Shown: positions 27,378 through 37,254 of the stretch, piece by piece
Numbering within the stretch: position 1 is the first letter of the stretch
Layout: the number at the start of each line of letters is the position of its first letter
NCBI RefSeq assembly: GCF_900103325.1
Contig: NZ_FMXM01000006.1
Location: 62,001 to 126,000 of the forward strand
Direction of reading: 5' to 3'
Source of the DNA: Mesorhizobium qingshengii
Lineage (GTDB): Bacteria; Pseudomonadota; Alphaproteobacteria; Rhizobiales; Rhizobiaceae
Length of the DNA stretch: 64,000 nt
Program-made: the position numbers and the translations under genes
Notes under the pieces: generated by a model
What the model was told of the DNA's origin: nothing
The model's database searches: none
What the model saw: the letters and a program-made list of their open reading frames with translations, nothing else

Positions 27378-28292
27378 ATGATGAGTGTCCAACGTCGCCT
27401 TTTGCCCAACATCAGCGCCCTTGCAGCCTTCGAGGCGGTGGCCCGTCTTGGCAGTTTCACCGCTGCCGCCCAGGAACTGGATCTGACCCAAGGCGCGGTC
27501 AGCCGGCAGATAAAATTACTGGAGGATCAATTCGGCCGCCGGCTGTTCGAGCGCGACAGCCGCAATGTCAGGCTGTCGGCATCGGGTGAAATCTATGCCG
27601 AGGCGGTGCGTTCGGCGCTTGGCCAACTACGCGACGCAGCGCTTGGATTGATGAGCAATCGGCATAGTGGCATCCTGAACCTGGCCATCCTGCCGACCTT
27701 CGGCACACGCTGGCTGATGCCGATGATCCCCGATTTCGTCGAAAACAACCCTGATATCACCATCAATTTCGTCACCCGCATCGGCCGTTTCGACTTCGCG
27801 CGCGAGCGGCTCGACGCCGCCATTCATCACGGCCAGCCCGACTGGCCGGACGCCGACTCCACGCTGCTGATGCGCGAGACAGTGATACCGGTGGTTTCGC
27901 CCGAATTCCGGGCCAGCCGCGACATCGCCACGCCGGTCGATATCAGCCGCCTGCCGCTGCTGCACATGGCGACGCGTCCTGGCGCCTGGAGCGAATGGTT
28001 CGAAGAGCAGGGCCTTAACGCGCCGACCGGACCCGGCATGCAGTTCGAGCAATTCGGCACCGTCGCCCAAGCCTGCATGGCCGGACTTGGGGTAGCACTC
28101 TTACCCCAGGTGCTGATTGCGGGCGAGCTGCAGCGCGGTCAGCTTGTGCCGGCGCCCGGAAAGCCGATGCAGAGCCGCAGCGCCTATTATCTCGTCGTCC
28201 CGCACGACAAGCGCGGCCATCCGCCGGTCGCCAGTTTTCGCGACTGGCTGGTGAGCCAGGTTGAGAAGGAGCCAACCGTTCTGGCGTGGTAG
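27378..28292 (+). CDS. LysR-type transcriptional regulator (GcvA-like)
   Basis: A 304-residue regulator. The winged helix-turn-helix is at about 10-70 (LAAFEAVARLGSFTAAAQEL, TQGAVSRQIKLLEDQFGRRL). The effector domain, about 95-295, has GcvA-like features (LPTFGTRWLMP, HHGQPDWP, GLGVALLP). It is divergent from gcdH, the usual layout for a LysR activator of glutaryl-CoA dehydrogenase, and probably acts on the shared promoter region. No strong ribosome site; two adjacent ATG codons lie at the start. Its stop codon abuts the stop codon of tex with no spacer. Confidence 0.88.
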   Translation: MMSVQRRLLPNISALAAFEAVARLGSFTAAAQELDLTQGAVSRQIKLLEDQFGRRLFERDSRNVRLSASGEIYAEAVRSALGQLRDAALGLMSNRHSGILNLAILPTFGTRWLMPMIPDFVENNPDITINFVTRIGRFDFARERLDAAIHHGQPDWPDADSTLLMRETVIPVVSPEFRASRDIATPVDISRLPLLHMATRPGAWSEWFEEQGLNAPTGPGMQFEQFGTVAQACMAGLGVALLPQVLIAGELQRGQLVPAPGKPMQSRSAYYLVVPHDKRGHPPVASFRDWLVSQVEKEPTVLAW

Positions 28293-30617
28293 CTACTTCC
28301 GCTTCAGCGCATCGGCCAGCGCCGCACCGAACGCACCTTGCTGGGCCGGGCGTTCCGGCTGGCGCTGTGGCGCCGGCGAACGTGGCGCTGGCCTGCCGCC
28401 GCCATTGTCGCGCGGCCCGCCTTTCGGTGCGCCACCCTCGCCACCATCCTTGCGCATAGAGAGCGCGATACGCTTGCGCTTGATGTCGACGTCGACGACG
28501 CGCACCTTGACCACGTCGCCAGCCTTGACCACCTCATGCGCGTCCTTGATGAAACGGTCGGCCAGTTGCGAGACGTGCACCAGTCCGTCCTGGTGCACGC
28601 CAATATCGACGAAGGCGCCGAAGGCGGCGACATTGGTGACGGTGCCTTCCAGCAGCATGCCGGGCTTCAAATCCTTGATGTCGTCGATGCCGTCGGCGAA
28701 TGTCGCGGTCTTGAAGCCGGGTCGCGGATCGCGGCCAGGCTTTTCCAGCTCCGCCAGGATGTCGCGCACAGTCGGCAGGCCGAAACGCTCGTCGACGAAG
28801 ACGCGCGGGTCGAGCGCCTTCAGCGCTGCACTATCGCCCATCAATGAGCGGACATCGCGCCCGCAGGCGGCAACGATCTTCTTGGCCACGCCATAGGCCT
28901 CCGGATGCACCGACGAGGCGTCGAGCGGCTCCGCACCATTGGCAATGCGCAGGAAGCCGGCGGATTGTTCGAACGCGCGCGGTCCAAGGCGCGGCACCTT
29001 GAGCAGGTCCTTCCGGCTGGCGAAGGGACCGGTCGCATCGCGATGCGCGACGATGGCTTCCGCAAGTGATGTGCCGAGGCCCGAAACCCGCGCCAACAGC
29101 GGCGCCGAGGCGGTGTTGAGATCGACGCCGACGGCGTTGACCGCGTCCTCGACCACCGCTTCCAGCGAACGGCCAAGCCGGTACTGGTCGACATCATGCT
29201 GGTACTGGCCGACGCCGATCGACTTGGGCTCGATCTTGACCAGCTCGGCCAGCGGATCCTGCAGCCGCCGCGCGATCGACACCGCGCCACGCAGCGACAC
29301 GTCGAGGCCGGGGAATTCCGCCGCCGCCGTTGCCGATGCCGAATAGACCGAGGCGCCGGCTTCGCTGACGATCACCTTGAGCGGCTTCGGCCCTGAATCC
29401 GACGGCATGTCGGACAGCATGTCCGCCACCAGCTTTTCCGTCTCGCGGCTGCCGGTGCCGTTGCCGATCGAAATCAACTCGACCTTGTGCAGGTGAATGA
29501 GCTTGGCGAGTTCCGCCTGCGTGCCGCGCACATCGTTCTTCGGCGGAAACGGATAGACCGTCGTCGTTGTCAGCACCTTGCCGGTACCGTCCACCACAGC
29601 GACCTTGACGCCTGTGCGGATGCCGGGATCCAGGCCCATCGTGGCACGCGAACCAGCGGGCGCGGCGAGCAGCAGATCCTTGAGGTTGCGGGCAAAGACG
29701 TGGATCGCTTCTTCCTCGGCCCGCTCGCGCAGGTCGCGCATCAGGTCGAGCGTCAGGTGCAGCGACAGTTTGATGCGCCAGGTCCAACCGGCGACCTCCA
29801 TCAACCAGCGATCGCCCGGCAGGCTGCCACCGATGGCGTAGGCATTGGCGATCATCCGCTCGACCGGCTTCACCGGCGAGGTGTCATCGGCATCGACCTC
29901 GATGTCGAGCGACAGCACTTCCTCGTTGCGACCGCGCAGCATCGCCAGCGCCCGGTGGCTCGGCACATTTGCCCAGCGCTCGACATGATCGAAATAGTCG
30001 GAAAACTTCGCGCCGGCCTCCTGCTTGCCGTCGACCACCCTGGCGCGCATGAAGGCGCGTTCCTTCATGTAGGTCCGCAATTTACCGACTAGGTCAGCAT
30101 TCTCGGCGAATTGCTCCGACAGGATATCACGCGCACCCTCGAGCGCCGCCTTGGCATCGGCGACCTCTTCGGTGACATAGGCGAGCGCCAGCTCGGCAGG
30201 CACCAACGCGCGGTTCGCGAGGATGGCCTCCGCCAGTGGTCCCAGCCCACGCTCCCTGGCGATCTCGGCCTTGGTGCGCCGCTTCGGCTTGTAGGGCAGA
30301 TAGATGTCTTCCAGTTCCGCCTTGGTGGTGGCGGCGGTGATCTTGCCTTCAAGCTCCTCGGTCAGCTTGCCCTGCTCGCGGATGGAACCGAGGATGGTGT
30401 CGCGGCGCGCGTCGAGTTCGCGCAGATAGACAAGACGCTCGGAAAGCAGCCGCAGCTGCGTATCGTCCAGCCCGCCGGTCACCTCCTTGCGGTAACGCGC
30501 CACGAACGGCACCGTCGCGCCCTCGTCGAGCAGGTCGATCGCCGCGGCCGCCTGTTCGGGCCGGGCTGCGATCTCGGCCGCGATGACGGCTGCGATGCGC
30601 TTGATGTCGGATGCCAT
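28293..30617 (-). CDS. tex: Tex, S1 RNA-binding transcription accessory protein
   Basis: 774 residues, normal for Tex. The order is an N-terminal helical region ([20 protein letters not shown]), a YqgF-like RNase H fold ([20 protein letters not shown]), helix-hairpin-helix motifs ([17 protein letters not shown]) and a C-terminal S1 domain at about 625-700 ([20 protein letters not shown]). A low-complexity tail rich in Pro, Arg and Gln follows (about 715-774). It is a cytoplasmic nucleic-acid-binding protein affecting transcription. Start 30617 has AGGA 5 nt upstream. It is convergent with the LysR gene with no space between the two stop codons, so terminators must lie inside the genes or be absent. 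Confidence 0.93.
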   Translation of the reverse strand: MASDIKRIAAVIAAEIAARPEQAAAAIDLLDEGATVPFVARYRKEVTGGLDDTQLRLLSERLVYLRELDARRDTILGSIREQGKLTEELEGKITAATTKAELEDIYLPYKPKRRTKAEIARERGLGPLAEAILANRALVPAELALAYVTEEVADAKAALEGARDILSEQFAENADLVGKLRTYMKERAFMRARVVDGKQEAGAKFSDYFDHVERWANVPSHRALAMLRGRNEEVLSLDIEVDADDTSPVKPVERMIANAYAIGGSLPGDRWLMEVAGWTWRIKLSLHLTLDLMRDLRERAEEEAIHVFARNLKDLLLAAPAGSRATMGLDPGIRTGVKVAVVDGTGKVLTTTTVYPFPPKNDVRGTQAELAKLIHLHKVELISIGNGTGSRETEKLVADMLSDMPSDSGPKPLKVIVSEAGASVYSASATAAAEFPGLDVSLRGAVSIARRLQDPLAELVKIEPKSIGVGQYQHDVDQYRLGRSLEAVVEDAVNAVGVDLNTASAPLLARVSGLGTSLAEAIVAHRDATGPFASRKDLLKVPRLGPRAFEQSAGFLRIANGAEPLDASSVHPEAYGVAKKIVAACGRDVRSLMGDSAALKALDPRVFVDERFGLPTVRDILAELEKPGRDPRPGFKTATFADGIDDIKDLKPGMLLEGTVTNVAAFGAFVDIGVHQDGLVHVSQLADRFIKDAHEVVKAGDVVKVRVVDVDIKRKRIALSMRKDGGEGGAPKGGPRDNGGGRPAPRSPAPQRQPERPAQQGAFGAALADALKRK

Positions 30618-30744
30618 GTCGTTCCTGCTCTCGTCGAAAAGAGCGGCGACCATAGGCGCAGACTTTCAGTCCGCCAACCGCCGCGTTTCCATCAGCCCGG
30701 CGGTCCACAGGAAAGCGCGGGCTGATTTGGCGGCTTGGGGAGGA

Positions 30745-31941
30745 TCAGATCATGCGGCCCAGCGCCTCGAAGAACGCGACGATCTCGACATCGAGCGGAT
30801 CGTCGACTGGCTCCGGCTGCGACGACATCTTGGCGATCACCACTTCGGCCTTCGGATCGACATAGAGCCATTGGCCATGGATACCGATGCCGCAATAGGC
30901 GCCGTTCTCGGCACCGATCTGGTACCATTTGTTGCGATATCGGCCCTTGGGAAACAGCAGCGCCATCGTGCCGCGCTGCCAGGCTTCCGAATTGCCGCCG
31001 GTGCTGGTCGTGTCGCGCACCCAGGCCTCCGGCACGATGCGCTGGCCATTGGCCATGCCGCCTTGCCGCATCATTTCGCCGACACGGGCCAGATCGCGCG
31101 GCGTCACCGAAATGCCGCCGGCGGTGCGCGCCGTGCCTTCCATGTCGACGCCGATCGAGGCTTCGCTGATGGCGCCGAGCGGCAGCCACAGCTTCTCGCG
31201 CATCAGGTCGCTGAAGCGCTGGCCGGACGCCCGCTCGAGCAGGATGCCGAGCAGGTCGGAATTGGGCGAGCGGTAGCGGAAGGTTTGGCCATGCGGCTCG
31301 GCCAGCCGCTGCAGCGTCAGGATGAATTCGCGCAGGCTTTCCGTGCCACCGCCTGGGTTCCACAGCGTAGCGCGACGATAGCGGGCAAAGGCGCTTTCCG
31401 GGTCCAGATAGGCTTCCTCGAAATCGAGGCTGACGCTCATGTCGAGCACATGCCGCACGCTCGCATCGCCATAGGCGGAGCCGGCGGCTTCAGGGATGTA
31501 GACCGTCACCGGGGCTTCCGGGTCGAACACCCCCTCGCTCTCCAGTATGCCGGCGACAATGGCGGTCAGCGATTTGCTGATCGAAAAGATGATGTGGCGT
31601 GCGCCGAAATCCATGTGCGGCGCGAACCAGTCGCCGACGATCTTGCCGCCCTTCATCACCGTCAGCGCATCGGTGCTCGATCGTACGAGGAACTCGGCCA
31701 CCGTCTCGGGAGCGCCTGCCACCGTGACCTTGTCGCCAAGCAGGCCACCCATGTCCCGCACCGGTGCCTCGACAACGCCCGGCGCTGCCGCCACGCGCGC
31801 GGTCGGCACCAGCTCCCCCAGATTCTGGAACGACCAGCGGTTGAACGGGTTTTCGCGCCAGTTGGCGAGCAGCACCTCGTTGCGGCGGAAGCCATAGCGG
31901 ATTTCGAACGCGGTCTTGCCGGTCATGGCATTTCTTTCCAT
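30745..31941 (-). CDS. NylB-like serine hydrolase (class C beta-lactamase family), copy 1
   Basis: 398 residues, cytoplasmic, no signal peptide. The penicillin-binding-protein fold active site is Ser120-Ile-Ser-Lys123 with Tyr223 in FRYRSPNSDLLG. ENPFNRWSFQNLGELVPTA and the C-terminal GIGIHGQWLYVDPKAEVVIA closely resemble what I recall of 6-aminohexanoate-dimer hydrolase NylB, which splits linear omega-amino amides. True beta-lactamases of class C are exported; this one is not. ATG at 31941 is used; ATG at 31926, with GGA 10 nt upstream, is possible. It follows a paralogue by 17 nt and they probably form one operon behind the strong hairpin at 33179. Confidence 0.83.
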   Translation of the reverse strand: MERNAMTGKTAFEIRYGFRRNEVLLANWRENPFNRWSFQNLGELVPTARVAAAPGVVEAPVRDMGGLLGDKVTVAGAPETVAEFLVRSSTDALTVMKGGKIVGDWFAPHMDFGARHIIFSISKSLTAIVAGILESEGVFDPEAPVTVYIPEAAGSAYGDASVRHVLDMSVSLDFEEAYLDPESAFARYRRATLWNPGGGTESLREFILTLQRLAEPHGQTFRYRSPNSDLLGILLERASGQRFSDLMREKLWLPLGAISEASIGVDMEGTARTAGGISVTPRDLARVGEMMRQGGMANGQRIVPEAWVRDTTSTGGNSEAWQRGTMALLFPKGRYRNKWYQIGAENGAYCGIGIHGQWLYVDPKAEVVIAKMSSQPEPVDDPLDVEIVAFFEALGRMI

Positions 31942-31958
31942 GTCGTTTCTTTTGGGAT

Positions 31959-33155
31959 TCAGCTCAGAGCGGCGGCGATGGCGTGCACGGCCTTCAGCGT
32001 CGCCACGGAATAGGCGATATTGCTGAAATCCGGATAGGTCGAAAGCTTCACCACGACCATTCCGGTGTTCCAGTCGATATGGATCATCTGTCCGAACACG
32101 CCCCGGCACATCAGCGCGCGCGAGCGCGGATCCTCGATCCAGAACTGGTTGCGATAGCTGCCTTCCGGCAGGCTGGGGCTGAAGTCCGGCCCGTGCTTGC
32201 CATTGCGCGTCGCCTCGATCCAGTCGGCCGGCACGATGCCGCCGCCATTGTCGAGGATCAGCTGGCCAAAGCGGCCATAGTCGCGCAGCGTCGCGTTGAA
32301 GCCGCCATCGGCCACCGCATAGCCGGCGCTGTCGACGGTGAAGCAGGCGCTTTCATCGGTGCCGAGCTTCTGCCAGAGTTCTTCCGAAACCAGCTGCGGC
32401 AGACGCTTGTCTGTCACCCGTTCCATGATGAAGGCGAGCACATCGGTCTCGATCGAGCGGTACTCGAACGCGGCCCCATGCGGGCGGATCGTTTCCTTCA
32501 AGCCCAGGATCAGCTCGAACATGTGTGAGGGCCAGCGGAAGGCCGGATCGCTGCCCGGCGGCACCGGCTTCCACCCGGTGGCGACATCGACCTGACCGAT
32601 GTCGGAATAGCGGTCGGTATACTCCTCGGAGAAACGCACCCCGCTCGTCATGTCGAGCACGTGCTGGACGCTGGCGCCGGCCCAGCCTGTTTCCGCCAGT
32701 TCCGGCAGATATGTCGTCACCGGCTTGGCCGGATCGATCAGGCCGCGGCCGACCAATATGCCGAACACCGAGCCGGTGACGGACTTCGCCATCGACTGCG
32801 ACAGGTGCAGCGTGCGCTCGCCCATGCCGTTGAAATAACGCTCATAGGCGACCTTGCCGTCCTTGAGCACCAGGAAGCCGTCGGTGTAGGTCTCGTCGAG
32901 CAGCCCGGCGAGCGTTGTTGGCGCGCCCTCGGTGTCCTCGACCGCCAGCCGGTCGAGATCGACCTCGGCGCGTTCCAAACGGTGGCGATGGCCATTGCCA
33001 CGCCAGACTTCGGCGGTCGGCAGGATTTCGCGGATATGCTGGAACGCCCAGCGGTTCCAGGGCGGCCGGTCCCAATCGAGCTTCGGCGGCACCATGACGG
33101 GCGGCGAGCCCTGCATGATCGGCGGCCGCGGATCGGAATTGCGGTAAGATCTCAT
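31959..33155 (-). CDS. NylB-like serine hydrolase (class C beta-lactamase family), copy 2
   Basis: 398 residues, the same length as its downstream paralogue. Active site Ser121-Met-Ala-Lys124 and Tyr232 in FEYRSIETDVLAF. NylB-type landmarks are PPWNRWAFQHIREILPTAEV, VTTYLPELAETGW, SLPEGSYRNQFW and GVFGQMIHIDWNTGMVVVKL. No signal peptide. The start at 33155 has GGGGAGGG 4 nt upstream; the frame extends to 33380 but through the neighbouring terminator. The gene lies between the importer operon and the paralogue. An amide-cleaving role on imported omega-amino or acylated polyamine compounds is plausible from context. Confidence 0.85.
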   Translation of the reverse strand: MRSYRNSDPRPPIMQGSPPVMVPPKLDWDRPPWNRWAFQHIREILPTAEVWRGNGHRHRLERAEVDLDRLAVEDTEGAPTTLAGLLDETYTDGFLVLKDGKVAYERYFNGMGERTLHLSQSMAKSVTGSVFGILVGRGLIDPAKPVTTYLPELAETGWAGASVQHVLDMTSGVRFSEEYTDRYSDIGQVDVATGWKPVPPGSDPAFRWPSHMFELILGLKETIRPHGAAFEYRSIETDVLAFIMERVTDKRLPQLVSEELWQKLGTDESACFTVDSAGYAVADGGFNATLRDYGRFGQLILDNGGGIVPADWIEATRNGKHGPDFSPSLPEGSYRNQFWIEDPRSRALMCRGVFGQMIHIDWNTGMVVVKLSTYPDFSNIAYSVATLKAVHAIAAALS

Positions 33156-33178
33156 GGAACCCTCCCCGTAAGCGCAAA

Positions 33179-33202
33179 GAAGGGAGGCCGAAGCCTCCCT
33201 TC
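33179..33202 (-). terminator. Hairpin terminator of the PotDCBA-type operon
   Basis: A perfect 10-bp stem (GAAGGGAGGC / GCCTCCCTTC) around a TTCG tetraloop on the minus strand, followed by TTTGCG. It lies 20 nt after the binding-protein stop and just before the ribosome site of the hydrolase gene. It should end or attenuate the importer transcript. Confidence 0.8.
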
Positions 33203-33222
33203 CGCTGGACTTTAGACCGAAC

Positions 33223-34251
33223 CTATTTGCGCAAATTGGTCCAGATCTTGTTGTAAATTTCCACCACATCCGGCGGACAGGGCGGAACGAACTCCGCCGC
33301 CGGGGCACCGGCCGGGGGGTTGATTTCAGGCGACGCGGCGAAATCAGCCGGCAGGAACTTGTGGCTGCCGGCAATACCATTGTCGTAGCCTGCGAATTCC
33401 GAGATCAGCGCAGCGTTTTCGGGAGCCATGATGAAATCCTGGAACAGCTTGGCATTGTCGAGGTTCTTGGCGCCCTTCAGCACCGCCACATTGTCCATCC
33501 AGCCTTCGATGCCTTCCTTCGGATAAGCATATTTGATTGCCGGGATTTTCTGGCGCGCTCGATAGGTCGCGCCGTTCCACGCTTGCGTTACGATGACGTC
33601 TCCGGAGGTGATCTTGGTGATCGTGTCGTAACTGAAGGTCTTCCATGACGGCTTGGCGGCCGTCAGGATGTCGTTGACTTTCTTCAGGTCGGCCTTGTTG
33701 GCGCCACAGCGCGGCACGCCGGCATAGCGCTCCGCCGCATGCATGACGGTGTTGACATCGTCGAGCATGTTGATCTGGCCCTTCAACTCGTCCGGCGGGT
33801 TGAACAGGATCGCCAGCGTGTCGATGTTGCCCTTGTACTTGTCGGTGTTGACTTCGAACGTCGTAGTGCCGAACTGCCATGGCGCGGTGTAGTGGCGGCC
33901 GCTGTCCCAATAGATGTCGAGGAAACGCGGGTCGATGTTCTTGCCGTTCGGCATCGCGGCGGGCTCGGTCTTTTCGAGCAGACCCTCGTCGATCATGATC
34001 TTCACGGTGTAGTCCGATGGCACCACGATGTCATAGCCGGAATTGCCGGCGCGCACTTTCGACAGCATGGTTTCGTTGGAGTCGTAGTCGTCCAGCGTGA
34101 CCTTGACGTTGTACTGCTTTTCGAATTTTTCGATCAGCTTGGGATTGGTATAGTCACCCCAATTGTAGATGTGCAGCTCGCCATCGGCGAGCGCAGGCAC
34201 TGCCCATAAAAGCGCTGCCGTCGAAACGGCGGCCATCAGTTTCCTAGACAT
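33223..34251 (-). CDS. potD: Polyamine-type periplasmic binding protein (PotD/PotF-like)
   Basis: 342 residues. A signal peptide (MSRKLMAAVSTAALLWAVPA, cleavage after ALA) is followed by ELHIYNWGDYTNPKLIEKFE, the hallmark of spermidine/putrescine-binding proteins. AGNSGYDIVVPSDYTV and IVTQAWNG also fit the family. A perfect AAAGGAG site lies 6 nt from the ATG. It should capture polyamines or related cations for the PotBC channel. Unusually it is the last gene of its operon, after potA, potB and potC. Two Pro-rich stretches near the C-terminus are not typical and may be lineage-specific. Confidence 0.88.
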   Translation of the reverse strand: MSRKLMAAVSTAALLWAVPALADGELHIYNWGDYTNPKLIEKFEKQYNVKVTLDDYDSNETMLSKVRAGNSGYDIVVPSDYTVKIMIDEGLLEKTEPAAMPNGKNIDPRFLDIYWDSGRHYTAPWQFGTTTFEVNTDKYKGNIDTLAILFNPPDELKGQINMLDDVNTVMHAAERYAGVPRCGANKADLKKVNDILTAAKPSWKTFSYDTITKITSGDVIVTQAWNGATYRARQKIPAIKYAYPKEGIEGWMDNVAVLKGAKNLDNAKLFQDFIMAPENAALISEFAGYDNGIAGSHKFLPADFAASPEINPPAGAPAAEFVPPCPPDVVEIYNKIWTNLRK

Positions 34252-34278
34252 TTTTTTCTCCTTTGCCTTCCCATTAAT

Positions 34279-35091
34279 TCACTTGGCGCGTCGGCGCGCG
34301 ATGAGGAACGATACCGAGACGAAGAGGATCGAAACCAGAAGAAGGATGGTGGAGATGGCATTGATCTCCGGCGTCATCGGCCGCCTGATCTGGTTCCAGA
34401 TATAGAGAGGCAGCGTCGTCTGCCCGGGCCCCGCGACGAGCTGCGTGATGGTGAAATCGTCGAAAGACACGATGAAGGCGAGTGCGGCGCCAGACAGAAT
34501 GCCGGGGACAAGCAACGGCAATGTTATGCGCCGGAAGGCATGCCAGGGTGTGGCATAAAGATCGGCCGCGGCGGATTCGAGCGTCAGATCCATGTCCTCC
34601 AGGCGCGCCCGGATCGGCATATAGGCGAAAGGAATGCAAAACACGGTGTGGGCAAGGATCAGATTGCCAATGCCGAAATTCAGCCCGAAGGCGCCGGCGA
34701 TCAAGGCAAAGAAGGACAAGGTCGCCACCGCCGTGATGATCTCGGGGACCATCAGCGGCAGGTTGATGACCATGAAGGCGGCCGGAAGGCCGCGCCATGG
34801 TTTCACCCGGGTCATGCCGATCGCCGCCAGCGTCGCGCATATGGTTGAAACCACGGTCGCGGTCGTCGAGATAATCAGTGTGTTCTTGGCGGCGTTGTGG
34901 AATTCCTCATTGAGCAATGCGCTGCCATACCAGGTCAGGCCGACACCCTCCCAATGGGTGACGAGCGAACCGGTGTTGAACGAAAAGAGCATCAGGATCA
35001 GGATCGGCACATAGAGCACGCCAACGCATATGATGGCGATGGTGCGGAAGCCCGGCTGGTCCTTGATATCGACGTTGCGGGGATCAGCCAT
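34279..35091 (-). CDS. potC: ABC transporter permease, polyamine type (PotC-like)
   Basis: 270 residues with about six hydrophobic segments. The first is TIAIICVGVLYVPILILMLF. The permease loop EAAADLYATPWHAFRRITLPLLVPGI matches the conserved EAA motif that docks the ATPase. It overlaps potB by 8 nt, so they are coupled. It forms the channel with PotB in the inner membrane, and its order matches the family's potABC arrangement. Confidence 0.9.
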   Translation of the reverse strand: MADPRNVDIKDQPGFRTIAIICVGVLYVPILILMLFSFNTGSLVTHWEGVGLTWYGSALLNEEFHNAAKNTLIISTTATVVSTICATLAAIGMTRVKPWRGLPAAFMVINLPLMVPEIITAVATLSFFALIAGAFGLNFGIGNLILAHTVFCIPFAYMPIRARLEDMDLTLESAAADLYATPWHAFRRITLPLLVPGILSGAALAFIVSFDDFTITQLVAGPGQTTLPLYIWNQIRRPMTPEINAISTILLLVSILFVSVSFLIARRRAK

Positions 35092-36013
35092 GCTGGACTT
35101 TCCCCGACGTGTTGCGAACGTAGAAATAGAGCGCGACCAGCACAGCAGCCATCAGGATCAGCGCTTGCGCACAGCCGAGCGGCCAGTTGCGCCCGGAACC
35201 GAACTGCTGGGCGATGAGATCGCCGATCATCAGGTGGATGCCGCCGCCAAGGATAAGCGGCGTCACATAGGCGCCGAGGGCGGGAATAAAGACCAGCAGA
35301 CAGCCCGCGATGATGCCCGGCAGCGACAGCGGAATGATCACCCGCCAAAGAGCTTGCCGGCGTGTCGCATAGAGGTCGTTGGCGGCCTCGACCAGCCGGA
35401 AATCAAGCTTCTCCAGGCTGGCATAGAGCGGCAGGATCATGAATGGCAGGAATGAATACAGCAGGCCGAGTTGGATGGCGAAATTGGTGTAGAGCATTGT
35501 GATCGGCTTCTCGATCACGCCAAGCCCCATCAAAAGATTGTTGATGAGGCCTTCGTCGCGAATGATGAACATGATGGCCAGCGTACGCACCAGAAGGTTC
35601 GACCAGAACGGAATGGTGATCAGCAGCACCCACCAGTTGCGCTGTGCCGGTGTCCGCGTCGCCATGAAATAGGCGGTTGGAAAACCAAGCAGCAGGCAGA
35701 TGACCGTCGTCACCACTGCGAACAGAAACGAGCGCAGATAGATGATCAGGAAATCCGGCGTAAACTGCAGCGTGTCGTCGAAAATGTCCTGCTGGAACAG
35801 GAAGTTAAGATAGGCGTCCGTCGAAAACTTCCACTGGACGCCACCATAGGGCGCGGCCTCGAGAAACGAATAGACTAGGATAATCAGCAGCGGCAACACG
35901 CCGAAAATACCGATGATGACCAGCGCCGGCGTAGCCAGCAGGCGATTGCGGCGGCTCGCGGCCCGCTCCGCTTTGGCTTCGAACAACGCGGCCCGGGAAA
36001 CAACGTTTGCCAT
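35084..36013 (-). CDS. potB: ABC transporter permease, polyamine type (PotB-like)
   Basis: 309 residues with about six membrane segments after a charged N-terminus of about 25 residues. The first is ALVIIGIFGVLPLLIILVYS. The EAA loop VEAANDLYATRRQALWRVIIPLSLPG is present. Its ATG shares a base with the potA stop (TGATG), and its end overlaps potC, so potA, potB and potC are translationally linked. Confidence 0.9.
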   Translation of the reverse strand: MANVVSRAALFEAKAERAASRRNRLLATPALVIIGIFGVLPLLIILVYSFLEAAPYGGVQWKFSTDAYLNFLFQQDIFDDTLQFTPDFLIIYLRSFLFAVVTTVICLLLGFPTAYFMATRTPAQRNWWVLLITIPFWSNLLVRTLAIMFIIRDEGLINNLLMGLGVIEKPITMLYTNFAIQLGLLYSFLPFMILPLYASLEKLDFRLVEAANDLYATRRQALWRVIIPLSLPGIIAGCLLVFIPALGAYVTPLILGGGIHLMIGDLIAQQFGSGRNWPLGCAQALILMAAVLVALYFYVRNTSGKVQHG

Positions 36014-37113
36014 CAGTCCCTCAAAATCCGGGCGCCGTCGTCCTCGAACACGATACCGACCTTGGCGCCGGGTTCGAATGTCACCGCACCGGACCGGCTG
36101 TTCTGCTGGCGCACGATGAAGTTGTCACCGCTATCAAGCTTCACGTGATAGTGGGTATCGGTGCCGAAATAGACGACGTTCGCCAAAGTTCCGGCGACCG
36201 TGCCTTTGGACGCGTCGGCGATCAGATCCGCATGCTCCGGCCGAACCACGACCGTCACCGCATCGGAGGGATCGAAGTCTTCCGGGAACCCTGCCGCCAC
36301 GATCGCGTCGGAAGCGAGCTTGACGGTGGCGACACCGGATTTCTTCGACACCACGGTCCCCTTGAGGAAATTGGTCTCGCCGATGAAGTCGGCGACGAAC
36401 CGCTCGGCCGGGCGGTCGTAGATGTCGCGTGGCGAGCCTACCTGGAGGATCTTGCCGGCCGACATGACCGCGATGCGGTCCGACATGGTCAGGGCTTCTT
36501 CCTGGTCGTGGGTAACGAAGATGAAGGTGATGCCGGTTTCGTGCTGCAGCCGCTTCAACTCGATCTGCATTTCCTTGCGCAGCTTGTAGTCGAGTGCGGA
36601 GAGCGGCTCGTCGAGCAGCAGGACCTTCGGCTGTGGTGCGAGCGCCCGGGCCAACGCCACTCGCTGCTGCTGGCCGCCGGAGATCTGGCTGGTGCGGCGG
36701 TTGCTCAGCGCCTCCATCTTGACCAGTTTCAGCATCTGGGCGACGCGCGCCTGGATCTCGTCCTTCGGCTTGCCCAGCATTTCCAGGCCGAAGCCGATGT
36801 TATCGGCCACCGTCATGTGCGGGAACAGCGCATAGGACTGGAAGACGGTGTTGACCGGACGCTTGAACGGCGGCAGCGGTGCGATGTCCTCACCGTAGAG
36901 CAGGATTTCGCCGGCGCTCGGAAAATCGAAGCCGGCTATCAGCCTCAGGAGCGTTGTCTTTCCGCAACCGGAGGGCCCGAGCAGCGTGAAGAACTCGTTC
37001 TCGCGGATAGATACCGAGACCGTGTCGAGGGCGGCAACCTGCCCCTCACCTGATCCGAAAATTTTGCTGACGTTTACTACTTCAATCGCATTCCGACCCG
37101 GTTTGTCCGGCAC
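36013..37113 (-). CDS. potA: ABC transporter ATP-binding protein, polyamine type (PotA-like)
   Basis: 366 residues. Walker A is [17 protein letters not shown] near residue 42, the signature is [16 protein letters not shown] near 140 and Walker B is [12 protein letters not shown] near 162. A C-terminal TOBE domain (about 285-366) has [13 protein letters not shown]. This is the PotA build, with the regulatory TOBE extension. The start is GTG at 37113 with GAGG 7 nt upstream. It is the first gene of the importer operon; the 141-nt gap upstream probably carries its promoter. Confidence 0.92.
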   Translation of the reverse strand: MPDKPGRNAIEVVNVSKIFGSGEGQVAALDTVSVSIRENEFFTLLGPSGCGKTTLLRLIAGFDFPSAGEILLYGEDIAPLPPFKRPVNTVFQSYALFPHMTVADNIGFGLEMLGKPKDEIQARVAQMLKLVKMEALSNRRTSQISGGQQQRVALARALAPQPKVLLLDEPLSALDYKLRKEMQIELKRLQHETGITFIFVTHDQEEALTMSDRIAVMSAGKILQVGSPRDIYDRPAERFVADFIGETNFLKGTVVSKKSGVATVKLASDAIVAAGFPEDFDPSDAVTVVVRPEHADLIADASKGTVAGTLANVVYFGTDTHYHVKLDSGDNFIVRQQNSRSGAVTFEPGAKVGIVFEDDGARILRD

Positions 37114-37254
37114 GATTACGCCTCACTGTTGACCCCGCTCTTGCTGGCGGAGCTCTTCCCCTGTTGGATGTGACCACAAGGCCGGTATGTTGGCAAGCCC
37201 GGCATTGACTCACAGTTCAGTTAGCAGTCTTGGAGGGCAAGCCCCATGCCACAT

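Noticed and set aside
30745..33155. Antibiotic-resistance beta-lactamases
   Set aside because: Both proteins lack export signals and match amide hydrolases of the NylB type better than class C beta-lactamases.
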